Shown here: positions 1 through 13,509 of the stretch, piece by piece
Layout: the number at the start of each line of letters is the position of its first letter
Position numbering within the stretch: the stretch's first letter is position 1
Assembly (NCBI GenBank): GCA_035235625.1
Contig: CP141144.1
Location: forward strand, 40,608,014 to 40,672,013
Reading direction: 5' to 3'
Length of the DNA: 64,000 nucleotides
Origin: Saururus chinensis
Lineage: Eukaryota; Streptophyta; Magnoliopsida; Piperales; Saururaceae
The notes under the pieces: model-generated
Databases searched by the model: none
Seen by the model: only the letters and a program-made list of their open reading frames with translations
What the model was told of the DNA's origin: nothing
Position numbers and translations under genes: made by a program

Positions 1-2007
1 GATAACTCTCGTCTGCATTTTGCATAGGGTTGAATCATCAGGCGATCAATCATTTTGCCTTCTTATTTTTGCAGCGATTGATCGTTATGCATGTTTTGAT
101 AATTTTGCCCTTTTTAACCTAAATTCTTCTGAAACTTCTGTAATCACATTTTAACCTTTTTCTAAGTGCTTTATGCATACCAATGTGATCTAGACATGTT
201 TCAAAACCCTTCATATTCTTCAGGCTTTCACCTTAATCAACAAGAACTCATCTGCTTTTATTTTTAAAGTCTATCAATTCCAAATCTAACTTGGCCACAA
301 CAACCTCAAATCAAATTCTAAGACTTCTAGCATACATATGGTTCTATGACATAATTTTGACAAAGAAATTAACAAATAAACTAAACATATGACTCATATG
401 TTTTTATTAAAAACTAGAAGTAGACAAAGACAATGTAAGAAGAAGAAAGTTTCAAGTGCTTAGAAAAGACTTAAAGGCTAGCAACAATGATCTAAAGAAG
501 AGAAGCTTGTCTTAGAGTTTTAACAAGGTTGGTGGTTAGCCTGTGTCCATGTCAAGTTTAAGTTCTAGTGTATTGATTCGGTTCATTTTAAACTGATATG
601 ATTTTTTACCCTAATTGAGGTTTTTCATATAAATTGTTATGTTTATACGTGGATTGATTGATAATTCGAGAGTGAGATTAAGTAAATAATTAAATTTTAA
701 TTATTTTTTCTTAATATAAAAATTTTGCACAAAGAGGTTAAAATTCTTAATTCTTACTTGTTAAAAATATTAATTTTAAAAGTAAAATAATAATTTACTA
801 AGTCGATTAGACTGATATTAAACTCTCAAAGAAGGTCCATCCCTTGTTTACCACAAGTCCAACCATAGACGCATATACTAGAATCAAGCCCCACAAGGTG
901 GAATATGCACACAGCACAGCTAATCAAAAAGGCAAAACTAATACACTAATCTATTTAATTCATAACTTTTAAAACAATTAAAAAAAACCACACAAGCACT
1001 AACAAGGCATAGGTGCCTACGTGGAAAAAATACTATTATAAAAAATATTTTTTTATCTCTATTATTTGGGTAATTATTATTTTTTAATATTACTTATATA
1101 ATTTTCCCCATAATTCGACATAGTTACAAAAACAAAACAAAATAAGTCCTATTGCAACTAAACCGTTCCATTGGCAGCACTACTCCTGACAGCCAACTAA
1201 CGTGCATGCAAACATTATGCGTGGGCATCCCTGTGCGGGGTGAACCAAGAAACATATAATATGGAAATTACTATTACTGTGGGCAATCTCATCTTTGGCT
1301 TGTCTGAACATTAGTTCTTTTAGTCGACCTGCAAAATCTAAATGCAGCAGCATTCCAGCTCAAACTCACGTCTGAGTCAAGCCTGTCATACCTGCACGCC
1401 TACTCAAGATCAAGATGATACTTAAAAATTCGAATAAAAACTGATCTCAGTTTGTCTTTGGCTCATTCGTTTCAACAATTCTGCAACAAAAAGCCTTGAG
1501 CTCAGGCAGATGTACACAATAATGGTCACATAAATTGCAACCTATAAGCATCAATGAACCTCGTGGCAGCTAAACACAATAATCTAAAAATCGAATCATC
1601 TTCATGGGCATTCCCCAAATACACAACCTCCCCATGGCTCAGCTTACATCGATCCGCAATATCACTTTTCTCCACTCATCCATCAAAAATAAAAAATTAC
1701 AACATGAATTTCACAAGACTACAACCTGGTGTCTTCCAATGCTGTTCCTTGCATCTGGCCAGATATCATGTACTGGCCCCAAATACTTGTATCCTAGTGC
1801 AGCTCCCAGGTGAACTTCAGGTTCATTGCCACGCGCTCACTCTTGCCTTCACTGCATATATTAATCTTCCACTTTACAAACAAAAACACTCCATTTTCAC
1901 ATTCCAATAATTTCAAATGCAGGAGCTGCAACTAATGCCTTTTCTGCTATTTTTCTACCATTTCAACTCATGTTTTGCTGAGTGCCTCTTGTCCGCTGTA
2001 TAGGCAG
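1..2007. other. Non-coding 3' flank of the kinase gene
   Basis: I see no supportable gene here. The first 100 bases contain GATCAATC/GATTGATCG motifs like those near 18.0 and 23.6 kb, which may be old LTR sequence. The part next to 2008 should include the 3' UTR of the minus-strand kinase gene. The short ORFs around 1.55-1.9 kb have no domain, and they lie where that UTR is expected. Confidence 0.5.
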
Positions 2008-5000
2008 CTACACACCCTCCTTCCCGGAGGCAAACACAGGGACCGAACCGCTTGAATTATATTGCCTGGCAGTAAATTGACTGCCTTCAGCTTGCATTTT
2101 CCTAATTTTTGCCTTGTCGATTCTAGCTCGTCTGACAGCTTCTTGGACCTGACGATCATGCTCCTTCAGCATCTGGTCGACATTACCAGATGCTCGGATC
2201 AATGGGCCTGAGTAATGGATTTTGTTTCCCTTGGACCCATAGCCAAGCTGTAATCGTAACATCAAGCAAACTAGTCAGATTTTAACAAACGGATACAAAA
2301 ATGTAGGTCTTAACACTTATGAAATTGCTCAATACTAATAATGAAGTTCGCAAAAGAAACATGAACATGCTCTTCTTGGCTGGAAGTTTAAGCTTTTTGT
2401 GGGTCTGTCAATTCTTGACAGACCCACAAAAAGTTGAAAATAAAATTACAGATTTTTTAATTAACCACATTGATTAAATGAGACCTTAAAATCCAAAGCA
2501 TCTACGTGCAAATGCCACCATAATGCCGTCGCCAAGTGCCATTCCACTTAAGTTATTTTTTATCTGAAAACTAATACTAGAACCTAAACTCTATCAAAAA
2601 GGTCATTCTTCAGAATTACTTCATCTAGAAGCCAAGCATCAGCCTAAAGCAACTGAATAGGAATGGTTAAAATGCTTCAAGAGCTATCTACTTTTAACCA
2701 ACAGAAGTAAAAAAGTAAAAAAAAAAAAAAACTGGTTAGAATCCAACGTTCAAGATAATGTTCATTCCAGCAAAGAACTGTACAAGAAACTTTTCCTCAG
2801 AAGTGCAGTAAAATAGCATCTATACTTGGGATCATTTTTAAAAGCCACCTGCAATGAGCCAAAAGTGAGCCCTGTATTGCAGGTAGGTGCATGCCGGACA
2901 AAACCAGCTGCAGCCGGTTACCTTTTAAGGCTGACCAGCTACAGCCAGGTTTGATGGACACGGGCCCACCTGCAATAGGAGGCTCATTCTGGGCTCACTA
3001 CAGGTGACCGCACCTAAATATCTTCCCCATACTTATGCACTTTATATCCACCTCAAAGCTCACCTTTGATCACTAAAAGTTCACCATCCAAAGAAAGGGC
3101 ATAAATTTTTTTTTAAAATGGACGGTCACTATCTTTTGCTTACCAAGACTGGGTCCTGGCTGCTGGCCTGTTTCTCTTCTTTCTGACAGGCTTCTTGATC
3201 ATTCTTTCTATTGGATTCTAAATGGTTGGAGTGCAGTTGTGACAGCCCAATTTTCTCCCTGTGGTCATCGGCAATATTCCTCCGTGCTGCTACTAAGGTG
3301 GACAGTGCTGACAGATCCACACCTTTGGAACCTTTTGAAGCATCATCTTCTGTCTTCCTTACCTTGGCCCACGCACCCCGATGAACTAGTGGCCCTGAAT
3401 GAGAAGCTCTATTACGGATGTGTTCCTGTGGTTCTTCACATCCTTCGGCCAAAGCCTGGGCATGTCTAGGTGGATCAATTGGAAAGCCAGATGCAACTTC
3501 CTCCTGGTTGGGATTAAATTTTTCACTTCGACTCTTAGAACTGCTTTGAGCTTGCCGTTTCTACAGAGAAAGCAAATATCAAAGTTGATGTTCAAACTTC
3601 TCTTCAACATCGTTCAAATTTGAAGAAAATTAATTCGAATAGCAATATACAACAAAATCCACAAGACAAAACATCATGCTGAATACAATTGCAGTACTTT
3701 AGAAATAGAAGATATATGCAAGATGAGTCAAAACAAGTTTGCATTTCACTACAAGTCTGACGACCACAAATAACTAGAAAACAATATGAACATACACTTC
3801 CATTTTTTAAAAATTTATTTAGCAACAGTAGAAAGACGCACCACAAATATACACCTAACCATATCTGCATGCAGTGCCAAGCTTGAAATAAAAGAAAGGG
3901 GTACCACGCATTTATCAAATACCAGGAAATTAAAAAATCACACTACTGTAATTTCACTTTGCTCCAACCATACACCACTAGAGAAAAAAGTTAATCAGGA
4001 ATAAGGTCTACGCCTCTCAAAAAATTCAGTTGACCAGTAATAAGTGGACAACATTTTCAGTTCTCTTACGCCAGTTAAGATGCAATCTCATTTTTCTTCC
4101 ACTTCTGTTTAAAAAGCAACTCTCAAGTCTTTTAAAATTCAATTTTCCATCGTTTTCTGCAATTATTGTTATCAATAATAATGTCATTTGCAGAATGGTG
4201 CCTATATTGCCCCTCACATCCAGGATCACAAGAACACATAATAGGCAAGGAGGCAAGTGGAAGAATAATTACAACTTAATAAAAGACTCCTTTTGTCAAT
4301 AAGTTAAGCAGCTCGAAAGCACGACAGCAACACCATCTAATGCAACTAAGAAGTTATGAAATCACAAGTAATTATACCATAAAGAGACAAAAAATACAGT
4401 CATTCTCTACAAAACTAGATAAAGCACAAGTTATTGCATTTCTTTTTACGAAGATCCATTTTTTCCATAATGATATAGCTGACAGAGCAAAGAAAAATAC
4501 AGTCCAAATTTTTACTTAATATTAACGAGGCAAAGTCTCAAACCAAGAGTAGAAACGAGTAATGTGAAGGTCCAAACAAGGGAACTTATGGGAAAGCAAA
4601 CGCAGATAAAAACTTAGTTCATGTTCAATATTTCACGTTTTAGCAACCTGCAAAGACATAGGCAGTTCAGCATTGGCATCTGGTGCAGGTACAGCTCTAG
4701 ATTCTCTGTGTCCTTTCCCCTCATGGTCCAGCCTCTGCAATCTTCCTCCAGCAGCACCTTGCCTGTGGCATCAATTATGTAATATATCAGATCATCTAAT
4801 TCATAAAAAAAGAATTGTTGAAGTATAAAAATGCCCAAAGGTGTGACCGTGATACACTAAAATCTGGTCAAAAATTAATCAGGTCAAACTGCAAGTAACT
4901 TTTAGAAGCCAGACCTGACATAAGCATAAAAATATCTTGCACAAATACGAAGAATCAGAGATCCAGCACGTATTGCAAAAGGCTTGCATTCCCAAGTCTC

Positions 5001-8000
5001 ATAGGTTGTGCATAACCTATGCTTAGGCTATAGTGATGGGAAGTTCTACAAAGAATCAACTTGCATAGAACCCGCCTCATTTTTTAAAGCTTTACTGTAT
5101 GCCTCTATATTAAAGATCCTCTTAACAATAAATGTTATCCTTTTAAATCCAAAAAAAAGGAACACTAATGTGAGTTCTTGGTTACTAGAGGGGCTTGAAA
5201 GATGGAACATGTGCATTTTTTAGCCTCCATAAATTTCATCTCTATTTTCTGTTTTTCTTCTCCCTTTCTACCGAAGTCATGGTTGCATGTCCACGTGTTA
5301 GCTCTTCTTCAGAAGTGCACTATGATACTCCCTCCGTCCTAAATTAATAGCTCCATTTGGCAAAAAAGTTTGTTCCATATTAATAGCTCCATTTTGTTCA
5401 ATTTAAATGATTGGGAACTTCAAAAAGAGTGCATAAGCTTATTTTCCCTTCTATTTGATGTGGGTTTCACTATTCATAAAAACACTATTTTTTCAAATGC
5501 GCTTATCTCAAACAAGAAAAAAAATCACAATATACAAAGATCTTAACAAAAGCAATCATTTCAGATTTCAGAACACTACATTCCTATCTTCCAATAAGTG
5601 CAACACCATAAATTGGGTAACTAGCTGAACACCAAACACAGAAACAGGGAAATTCTGAAAATTATTAAAAATGTAAAAGCAAATGGCCAACTACTAGAGT
5701 ATTTATGAACCTCATACAAACTTTAGTTCTTAGGATAAACCAGAAAATCAAATCGATCGGTCAGATAATTTGATGAGCTCGTCAAAGGTACCATACCCAG
5801 CCATTTGATAATGTTCCTTAAGAATCAACTTTTCCAACTTAATAGTGTGATATTTTTTAAATAAATCAACATTTCAACTTACTAGTGGGAAGTTTTTTAG
5901 AGATAATCATTGTAATAACAAAATATCAAAAGAAATAATCATATCATAGTTGCTTCATACCACATAAGGGTTTCCTAGCCTTGCTCTCAATTAATAAGTG
6001 ACCATTCAAGACAACTGCTGTAAAATGCGCCTTGGATTCATGAGATACAGGTAATGTTTGTGAATGTCTGCATTTTTCATGTTTTCCATCGTCAATCTCT
6101 AAAACAACTAAGCCAAATTCAGGCTTACCTGGAGTAGTATTTTTGGAAATCTACTGATGAAATGAGCATACTAGTAATTCACTATTTTGTCCATAAAACT
6201 GACTAAATAGCATGGATGCCTAGAAGAAATAATTTCTGCAACTTTCTGTTACACTCCCGCACAGAATTAAATTCAAGTCAATCTATCCTCTATCAAAATG
6301 AGGTAGAAATTTTCATATTAGTTTAAAATATGTATAAAGTGGTCCACATAATGATCAATCTTCTAACTTAAAAAACAAAACAAAACAATTTTTCACTGAA
6401 CTGAGAACTGCTTAAGCAATAAAGACACTAATTGTTAGAACCAAGGGAAAATAAAATAAAAACAATGATTGTTGCCACTCCTTTCCTTTAAAGAGGCAGT
6501 AGATTGATGGCATCTCTTGCTAGAAAGTATATATGATGACTTCATCCTCCAATCTTAATGCATATTTTTGACAATTATTTCTTTGAAACCTCCAGATATA
6601 GTACTCAAAAGCAACCAATCAATTCCCTTGTACACCTCCTATTAGACTTACTACTTCATGTCTTATCTTATTTGTCTAAATTTAGTGACTGTTTCAATGC
6701 ACCTTTCCACTTGCGGAAAGTTACTTTACAAAATACGTTTGGAAGGGCACTTTCCACCCAAAAGGAAACAATGTTTCACTTTTTTTCAGAGGAAAGCTGA
6801 CTTAAGAGGGGGAAAGGAGAATTTTTCCCCGAGAAAGGCATTTTTCCTCTTTTAAAGTATTTTTTCCTTTCTCTGGGAACCCTACCCTCCCAAGGAGGGT
6901 CCCCCAAGAAAGAGCCCTTCTGTCATTTTCCCTTTCCATCATTTTAGCCGCTTTAAGCATCTCCCCCTTCCACTTTCATGTCTTAAAAAGAAAAATAGGT
7001 AAAAGTTACTTTCACTTCCCTACAAAAGTGCATCCAAATGACCCCTCAACTTCCATCCCTCAAATGCCTTCTACAAACTTTCCTATTTGCAAAAACTTAT
7101 CTACTCACCAAGGTCCATTTACCTATTTATTCTCTTTCACTTAAAATCTCCTACTAAACTTACTTCTTAAGGTCCTACATTTCCATCAAATGCCTATATA
7201 AATTTTCTTCTAAGTAAATTTTATAGATCTCCATGGAACCATTTAAATATTGATAACTTTTTCTCCCCAACCTTAAAGGATCCTTACATTCAGTTTAAGA
7301 TTTGTAACATTTCTAAAGTGTCACCAGGGCAGTACAAGTGTTTTATAAAACAACAGTTCGTTATTCTCAAAACTAATGCAGTATAAAAAATGAAATCAAT
7401 TTTTGTAGCAGAACAAATGGTGACAAAGCAAAGTCAATAAATACAAAGACTCAACTTACAGCCTTTGGCTAATATATGACAAGGCATATTGTTTATCAAT
7501 TTATATAACAAAAAATGGAAAGACTGAACTATAAAAAGAAACTAATAATTTACTGCTGAATGTTTTCTTACCTTCTGGCTTCCTCATCCCTTACTTTCGC
7601 GTCAAATTCTTTGCTTGGAGGATATTTAGGCAAGCTTGAAGGATCGCAAGCAAATGGTTTTGTTGTAAAGAACTGGAAAGAAAAAAAAATATTTTTATGA
7701 GTTCAAAGAAAATCACTAATTAACAAAAATGACAGCATTAGATCTTTTGGCATAGTCATATCCTTCATAATTGTGCCAACTCCTTTGTAAGAAATAGCTT
7801 AGTCATATCCTTATTAATTCCATCCAAGTTCTCTTAGGTCTCCATCTCCTTCTTTTGGCATCATTTATATACAACCCTTCCGACCTTCTTACCAAGACAT
7901 CCATTGATCTTCTTTGTACATGCCCATATCAACGCAACCTACACTCCCTGAGCTTCTCCCCTAGAGGTGCTACCCCTGAGTTCTCACGTATATACTCATT

Positions 8001-10284
8001 TTTAATCATATCATTTCTGTTTATTCCACAGATCCACCTTAGCATCCTCATTTCAGATACATTTAACAGTATAAGAATAATAATAACACATATTAAGCCT
8101 GCCACACTTAATAATAATAAGTACAAATTATCAACTATAAAAGGAACAGTTCCTTCCAATATAGTATTCACTCAAATTGCAATCAGCTGGTGCAACAATT
8201 GATTTTTAAACACTTTGTAAGGTATGCAAAATAAAATAGAAATAGTTTAAAGTCACGCATATCTAGTGCAATGATTTACATCAAAATACCTCAGTCATTT
8301 CTCAAATATTAAAAAAATGTTTAGCTGACACTCTTTTAATATGCTAGTGAGCATCTACCTCGCATTTCAAAGCAGAAGCTGCTGATCCACGTTCAGCTGG
8401 ATCTATGGAAAGTAGAACATCCATCAGCGCCAGCGCCGGGGCAGGAAAGTCCTTGAATGTATCTGTAACACATCGTCTATAAGGTTGTTGTGGTTTAAAG
8501 ATAGTTGCATGGGGCAGTTTAGAGTTTCTCCAATAATCTTCAGAGGGGGACCCACAAAGCTTAAATATTTTATGTAATTGTTCCACCTGAATTGCCAAAA
8601 TGCAACCGTTAGCAGGAAAAAAAGGGAAAACATGCATATACATCCATCGCAAACCAATTCAATTAGCTGTAAACATATAATTACCTCTGTCCTCCCAGGC
8701 ATGATAGGTTTTCCAGCATAAAGCTCAGCAAGTATGCAACCAGTACTCCACAAGTCCACAGCAACCCCATAGTCAGTGGCACCAAGTAAAAGCTCTGGAG
8801 GTCGATACCACAAGGTAACAACACGACTTGTCAATGGCTGTCTTCGATCAGGATCAAAAAAGCTTGCCAAGCCAAAGTCTGCTATTTTTAAAATGCCGCT
8901 ATTGTCAATTAAAAGGTTTGAGCCCTTAATGTCACGGTGTAGGATATTTCTACTATGACAATGATCAAGTCCACGTAACAATTGTTGCATGTAACATTTA
9001 ACCTGCAGAGACCCAATATATCAGGACAATAACAAATAATTAACAGAAACTTTATCCAGAGCACATGTCCATGTTATGCATGGATGCTAAAAAAAGATGC
9101 ATAACATGTTCTAGCTGAAGAGTGAGAACCATCTGAAAGTAAAGTGCATGGAAAAGGACAGGTGTCCTCTTAGCTCCTTACGTGATTAAGGAAACTATTG
9201 AGACCAAAATGATAAAGAGTCAGAAGAAAATGCTTTACAAGTCATGAAACATGATATCAATGTACCAAGTGGATACCTGAGGCTCTGTGAACTTGAGACC
9301 AGGGAAAGAAGCCAGCCCAGCAAGATCGTGTTCCATATACTCAAAGACAAGATACAAACTACATGACATTCGCGAAGTTACCAAGCCCTCCAGTTTTATA
9401 ATATTTGGATGATCGAGTCTGCGAAGGATGTGAATTTCTCTGGCCATAAAACGGACACTTTCTGGTTCCAAATTATCAAACCGCACCTTTTTCAACGCCA
9501 CAATTTTCCCATTGTCCAAATCACGCGCTCGGTAGACATTACTGTAAGTCCCTTGGCCAATCTGCAAAAACAGAATTTAGTTGTGATGGCCTTCATTACA
9601 AAATGATGAGATATAAAAGTTGCTAAAAGATAAGCAAAGAATGTCCAATACTTCAGGACACAGCTCAACATGATGATCTTCAATCTTGCAACTTATCAAT
9701 CAATAATATTTTTAGCAAATGTGTGAGGAATAGGCACAACCCTATTTAGCACTTCTTCTGCAGAAGCTCATAGGCACCCATTTTAAGTAATCAATATGAG
9801 CCATAAATTTCGTTGAAATGGGATGATGAGAGCATACTTTGTCAAGCTTTTCAAAAGAGTCAGCACGGCGTGGGACCCAGCCCCGGATCGCCTCCCCAGC
9901 TACGGAGGCTAGCCACGCGGGCCACCCCGCTGCAACCTGTTCTCCTTCCGCCGCCCTTGGAACAGCTACTCCTATCGCCGACTGTCGCAAATGCTGCACG
10001 TACGCCTGCCTCTCCCGCTTCCTCTCCAAGTTATCCACCCGCGCCGACCCATTCCCGTGCTTCTCGTACGCCACAACCACCCTCCCGTCCCGCCGCCCGC
10101 CATAGCTCACCGCCTCCTTCGCCACCGCCCGAGCTGCCGCCGCTGCCTCCTCCCTCCTCGATGACGAAGAGACACCAATCCTCCTCTCACTCGCCCCCGC
10201 CGGCAATTTCGCAGCAACCCGCTCCCGGGGGCTCTGCCGGCTGTCGTCCTCAATCGCTGACGCCTTGAAGCAAAAGCACCCCAT
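2008..10284 (-). CDS. CDK-like Ser/Thr protein kinase, eight coding exons
   Basis: Predicted 716-residue cyclin-dependent-kinase-like enzyme of the plant At1g54610/IBS1-type family, which phosphorylates Ser/Thr. Exons by GT-AG inspection: 10284-9838, 9561-9277, 9002-8685, 8586-8359, 7672-7572, 4762-4648, 3560-3144, 2247-2008; the lengths sum to 2151 nt, in frame. The start is the ATG of MGCFCFK, because Gly2 and the Cys residues form a likely myristoylation/palmitoylation signal suggesting membrane attachment; an upstream in-frame ATG at 10320 lacks this. The kinase domain spans about residues 144-430: glycine loop IGQGTYS (150), Lys about 173 in VALKK, the C-helix PESVRFMAREI in place of PSTAIRE, HRDIKGSN (Asp268), DFG (286), VVTLWYRPPE activation segment. 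The tail (430-716) is basic and Ser-rich, ending in a conserved-looking SGPL...GNVDQMLKEHDRQ block. The 2.8-kb fifth intron holds MITE sequence. No stop or frameshift seen. A cyclin partner is not shown by the sequence. Confidence 0.93.
2393..2433. repeat. Perfect 19-bp inverted repeat with 3-nt loop
   Basis: The arms 2393-2411 and 2415-2433 are exact reverse complements, separated by TTC. The repeat sits in the last intron of the kinase gene (2248-3143). The flanks show no MITE ends, so the origin is unclear; it would form a stable hairpin in the pre-mRNA. Confidence 0.85.
5326..5518. mobile_element. Stowaway-like MITE remnant in kinase intron 5
   Basis: The left end reads TACTCCCTCCGTCC, the typical Stowaway (Tc1/mariner-type) terminal repeat with TA target. 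It is followed by TTAATAGCTCCATTT and AAGTTTGTTCCATATTAATA, also found in the copy near 17.1 kb. The right TIR is not recognisable, so the copy is decayed. It lies in the large intron between exons 5 and 6 of the kinase gene, in non-coding sequence. Confidence 0.65.
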
Positions 10285-10320
10285 CAGCTCCACCCCTCCC
10301 CCCCCCCACAGCCAAACCAC
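9838..10320. other. GC-rich island over kinase exon 1
   Basis: This stretch is strongly GC- and CpG-rich, unlike the AT-rich introns and flanks. It encodes the Ala/Arg/Ser-rich N-terminal region of the kinase. Open frames on the plus strand here (for example 9813-10268) are Pro/Ser-rich products of the composition and not genes. Confidence 0.6.
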
Positions 10321-10900
10321 TCCAAAACCCTAACACTAGATCTCCGAAAAATGCGGCCTCCGGCGCCCGCCAAACCCCTTCGTCCCACTCAAATCCTCTT
10401 CTTCCAACTCCATGAAACCCACCAAGAATCCAGTACAGCACCTCCTCCAGACAAGAAAAAAAAATGGATTTTTACCGCGAAATTTCAGCGAAAGCGCAAA
10501 TCGGAAAATTTTCCGACAAATTTCACATGAACGACCTGAAATCCACCAAAAATCCAAGAAAAGAGGAGCACAACACCTACTGCAAACAAGAAAAAAATTG
10601 GATTTTTACTGAGCAATTTTCGGCGAAAAAATCGCAAATCGGTAAGATTTCAGACAAACTGCAAATGGAGGATCAGAGTAACGAAAAAAACTGAAACCGC
10701 AAAAACCCGCCGGCCGGGGAATTAGGGTTTTGGGCCCGGGAATTTGGGGGCAGAGGGGGGCAGATCTGTCTGTCTAGGGCAGAAAAATGGAAAGTCGGGG
10801 AAGAAGATCAGACGCAGTGGCGCCAAAGAGGGGGGAAAGGGGATTTTCGAGCTTTTGGAGCCCTTTTTTATAATTTCGAGATTTCTGTATTGAATATCGA
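10285..10900 (-). promoter_or_regulatory. Probable 5' UTR and core promoter of the kinase gene
   Basis: Upstream of the chosen ATG the DNA changes from GC-rich exon to a purine/pyrimidine-skewed leader and then to AT-rich intergenic DNA near 10.87 kb. On the minus strand a TATA-like ATTATAAAAAA lies at about 10865-10874, which would give a leader of roughly 550 nt. Two telo-box-like AAACCCTAA/TTAGGGTTT motifs occur near 10324 and 10723; in plants these are common near start sites of housekeeping genes. This assignment is by motif and position only. Confidence 0.4.
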
Positions 10901-13209
10901 CTTTATTTTATTATTTTAAAATTATCCTGGGAATAGGGAAGGGCGCAGGTGAAATTGACTTGACATGGCCCCCGGGTGGCGAATCATTTAACACAGCTTT
11001 TCCGGAATTTATTGGATATTTTCATATAGCTCCCTCAATTATGTGAAATTTACTTCTTAGTGCTCGTAAAGACGTAAACTCTGTTTTTAGAGCTAATTGG
11101 CTCTTCACTGACTAAATGGTAGTTTTAACTGTTAAGCTCGGTTTAGTTCCTGTTCAGTGGAAAACCAAACTACTATTCAATTCAAGACTCTTTGGTGGGG
11201 AGTGGGAAGGAGGAAGGAAGAGAGGATGAAGATTGAAGGGGGTGTAAACATTCGATGGTCTATTGAGCATGTTCGAAGTGTACACTTTTTTGAAATATAA
11301 AGTAAATTGATGTATTATAAAGCTTTTAAATTTTGACTATTTGACCCAAATTAGACTATTAACCCCTATTTGACCCACCCCAAAAAGCCAAAAAGATTTG
11401 AATCTTACCTATCCTAAGCCCTATAATGTCAAAGATATTTGGATCTTAATCCTTATTTTTTAGGTTATGTTGATTTTAATTTTATAATAATGTATATTGT
11501 AATCTTAAACTTGGATCCGCACATTCTTCTTACCGTTAGAAAGGTCTCACATAGCTTTATCAAATAAAAACACACATAACCATGTTTCCCAAACATTTTT
11601 GTAGGCCCCATGTATATATCATATTTTTTAATAATATTTTTATATTTTTGTATATATTATACATATTTAGATTTATATATTTTTAACACCTTTACAAAAA
11701 CCCCAAAGAGCTCTATCAAATGAGACTCGATGTCAAACTGAATAACATGCTCTACAACACAAAGTTTTTTGACTCATCACCGACCTATAATATAATATTT
11801 AATTTATAAATTTTGGATTCACAATTACTTATTACGAGTGTATATAGGTTAATATAAAGCTTGTGTTTTAACTAATGGTCAACTTGATCCTTAGAGTAAT
11901 ATATTGTAATTATTATGTAAGGTAAATCTTTGTTCAATACATATTTTACTTAATTTTATCTTATTTGATTTGTATTTACATGTATAATATGTGTGCATTC
12001 TTGCTAGGCTAACAAACATATGTTAGTTATAGTTTCATTGGTCGAATGGTCATACTTCCTTCTTTTTCCCTTTTATCTTCATATGTCTCCTTCACTTCAC
12101 CGTGGCCTATCGAGGTTTGCACCTACTTTTGCACCAATCTTCATCGTGCTATATGTCGAGGAAGCAAGGACTTTTTATTGTGCCCAACCTTTGCTCTTCA
12201 TTTTAGCCTTTATCTTGAATGAAAGTTTTACAAATCATGAGATAGTTGTTGTTAAGGGTCCCCAATCTCTGTGGCCTAGCCCCACCATTGGCACACTATC
12301 ATAGATGTCCACGTGGGGTAGTAACTGTGTGGCGCTTATAAACTTAATGCTAAAAAAGAAACCTTTGAGTAAGAAAATGAAGTTGCCTTACACAGATATA
12401 GATCGCAAATTCGCAAATCACTTGTGGTCAATCGTATAAAGTAAAAGGTATGGAGAACAAGAGTGGCATATTATAAGAAAATAAATTAATACAATAAGAA
12501 AATAGATTGTGTTCATTATCAACGTGTTTATAATGTATTATGTACAAGATGACTCTTAACCAATAACAATAATATTTCACCTCTCCTTATATGGCATAAG
12601 AGAACTATTACATATGTTAAAGTAGTAGCCAAAGTGGATGTTATACCTGGTTATAACTTTACATAAAAAAATTAATATAATTAAATAAAAATAGCAATTG
12701 ATGGGTGCCCAGAACATGTCTATGATAGCCATTCTCTTGTATTGCTTTAACCCTAAGCTTTTTCAATTTTATCCGTGCATAGGATGCTGATTCTCGACTT
12801 AATTGTATTGATGTACTAATGCAATTTTCTCAATATTATCCTTACATAGGAGAGCTGATTATTGACCTAATTGTATTAATGTACTAATGAGGTTTAAGAG
12901 CTTAGATGCCCAAAAGTTTGAAGACCAAGTTTAGTACTCTACGTGCAATAACAAATCCATGTCTTTTAGTGAATGTATTAGCAAGGTGGTAATGACAATT
13001 TCATACAAGTCAGGGTGGTGTGTTGTTTGCCAACAAGTCAAGTCAGGAACGTGTTGATAAAAAAGTATAATTAATTCGTATTGAACATGAAAATAAAATA
13101 AAACGTTGGTATAGCAGTAAGGCGACATTCTTCTGTTTGAGGCTTTTACTAAGACCGGCTCATGTTCCAACTTTCTACTGTGCAACTAATATTAGGTAAT
13201 AGATAAAAA
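10900..13209. other. Intergenic AT-rich DNA without a recognisable gene
   Basis: No coding region, RNA gene or clear repeat boundary could be supported. The short ORF at 12020-12304 has no domain and no splice-linked continuation, and is probably chance. Confidence 0.5.
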
Positions 13210-13509
13210 GGTTAAATTGAAGGTACACTTGTTAACATTTAGCAAATTTATATATACACTTCCTGGTGTTTAAAAATTTATACATAACACTTCTTGTTAT
13301 TAACAAAATTATTAATAATATTTCTTAAATAATAATAATATATTTATCTACTCAGTCATCTCTCATTATTCATTTAACAGTTAAGTAAATAAAAAAATAT
13401 GTATTATTTAAAAATAATTTTATTGATAAAAAGGTATTATATAAGTTTAAAATATTCAAAGGTGTAAGTTTTATTTTGTTAAAAGTTTAGGGTATAAGCG
13501 TAATTTAAC
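13210..13509. mobile_element. Foldback MITE-like element, GGTTAAATT ends
   Basis: The ends are GGTTAAATT (13210-13218) and AATTTAACC (13501-13509), perfect 9-bp inverted termini around about 300 bp of AT-rich, self-complementary sequence. Related sequence with the same order of internal motifs, including AGGTGTAAG near the right end, occurs at 16.45-16.84 kb. I could not fix a target duplication, so the superfamily is unknown. Confidence 0.5.

Noticed and set aside
2848..3012. Possible MITE with GTGAGCC/GGCTCAC arms in a kinase intron
   Set aside because: Partial inverted similarity (TATTGCAGGT and ACCTGCAATA) exists, but the ends and TSD could not be defined, so it is not listed as an element.
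7855..8202. 115-codon plus-strand ORF in the kinase intron
   Set aside because: AT-rich chance frame in the intron between exons 4 and 5, overlapped by an equally long minus-strand frame. No recognisable family.
9813..10268. 151-codon plus-strand ORF over kinase exon 1
   Set aside because: A Pro/Ser-rich antisense reading of a GC-rich exon, with no domain. The minus-strand frame continues through seven further in-phase exons.
12020..12304. 94-codon ORF with hydrophobic N-terminus
   Set aside because: Isolated in intergenic DNA, without promoter, splice-linked exons or known motif. A chance ORF is more likely.
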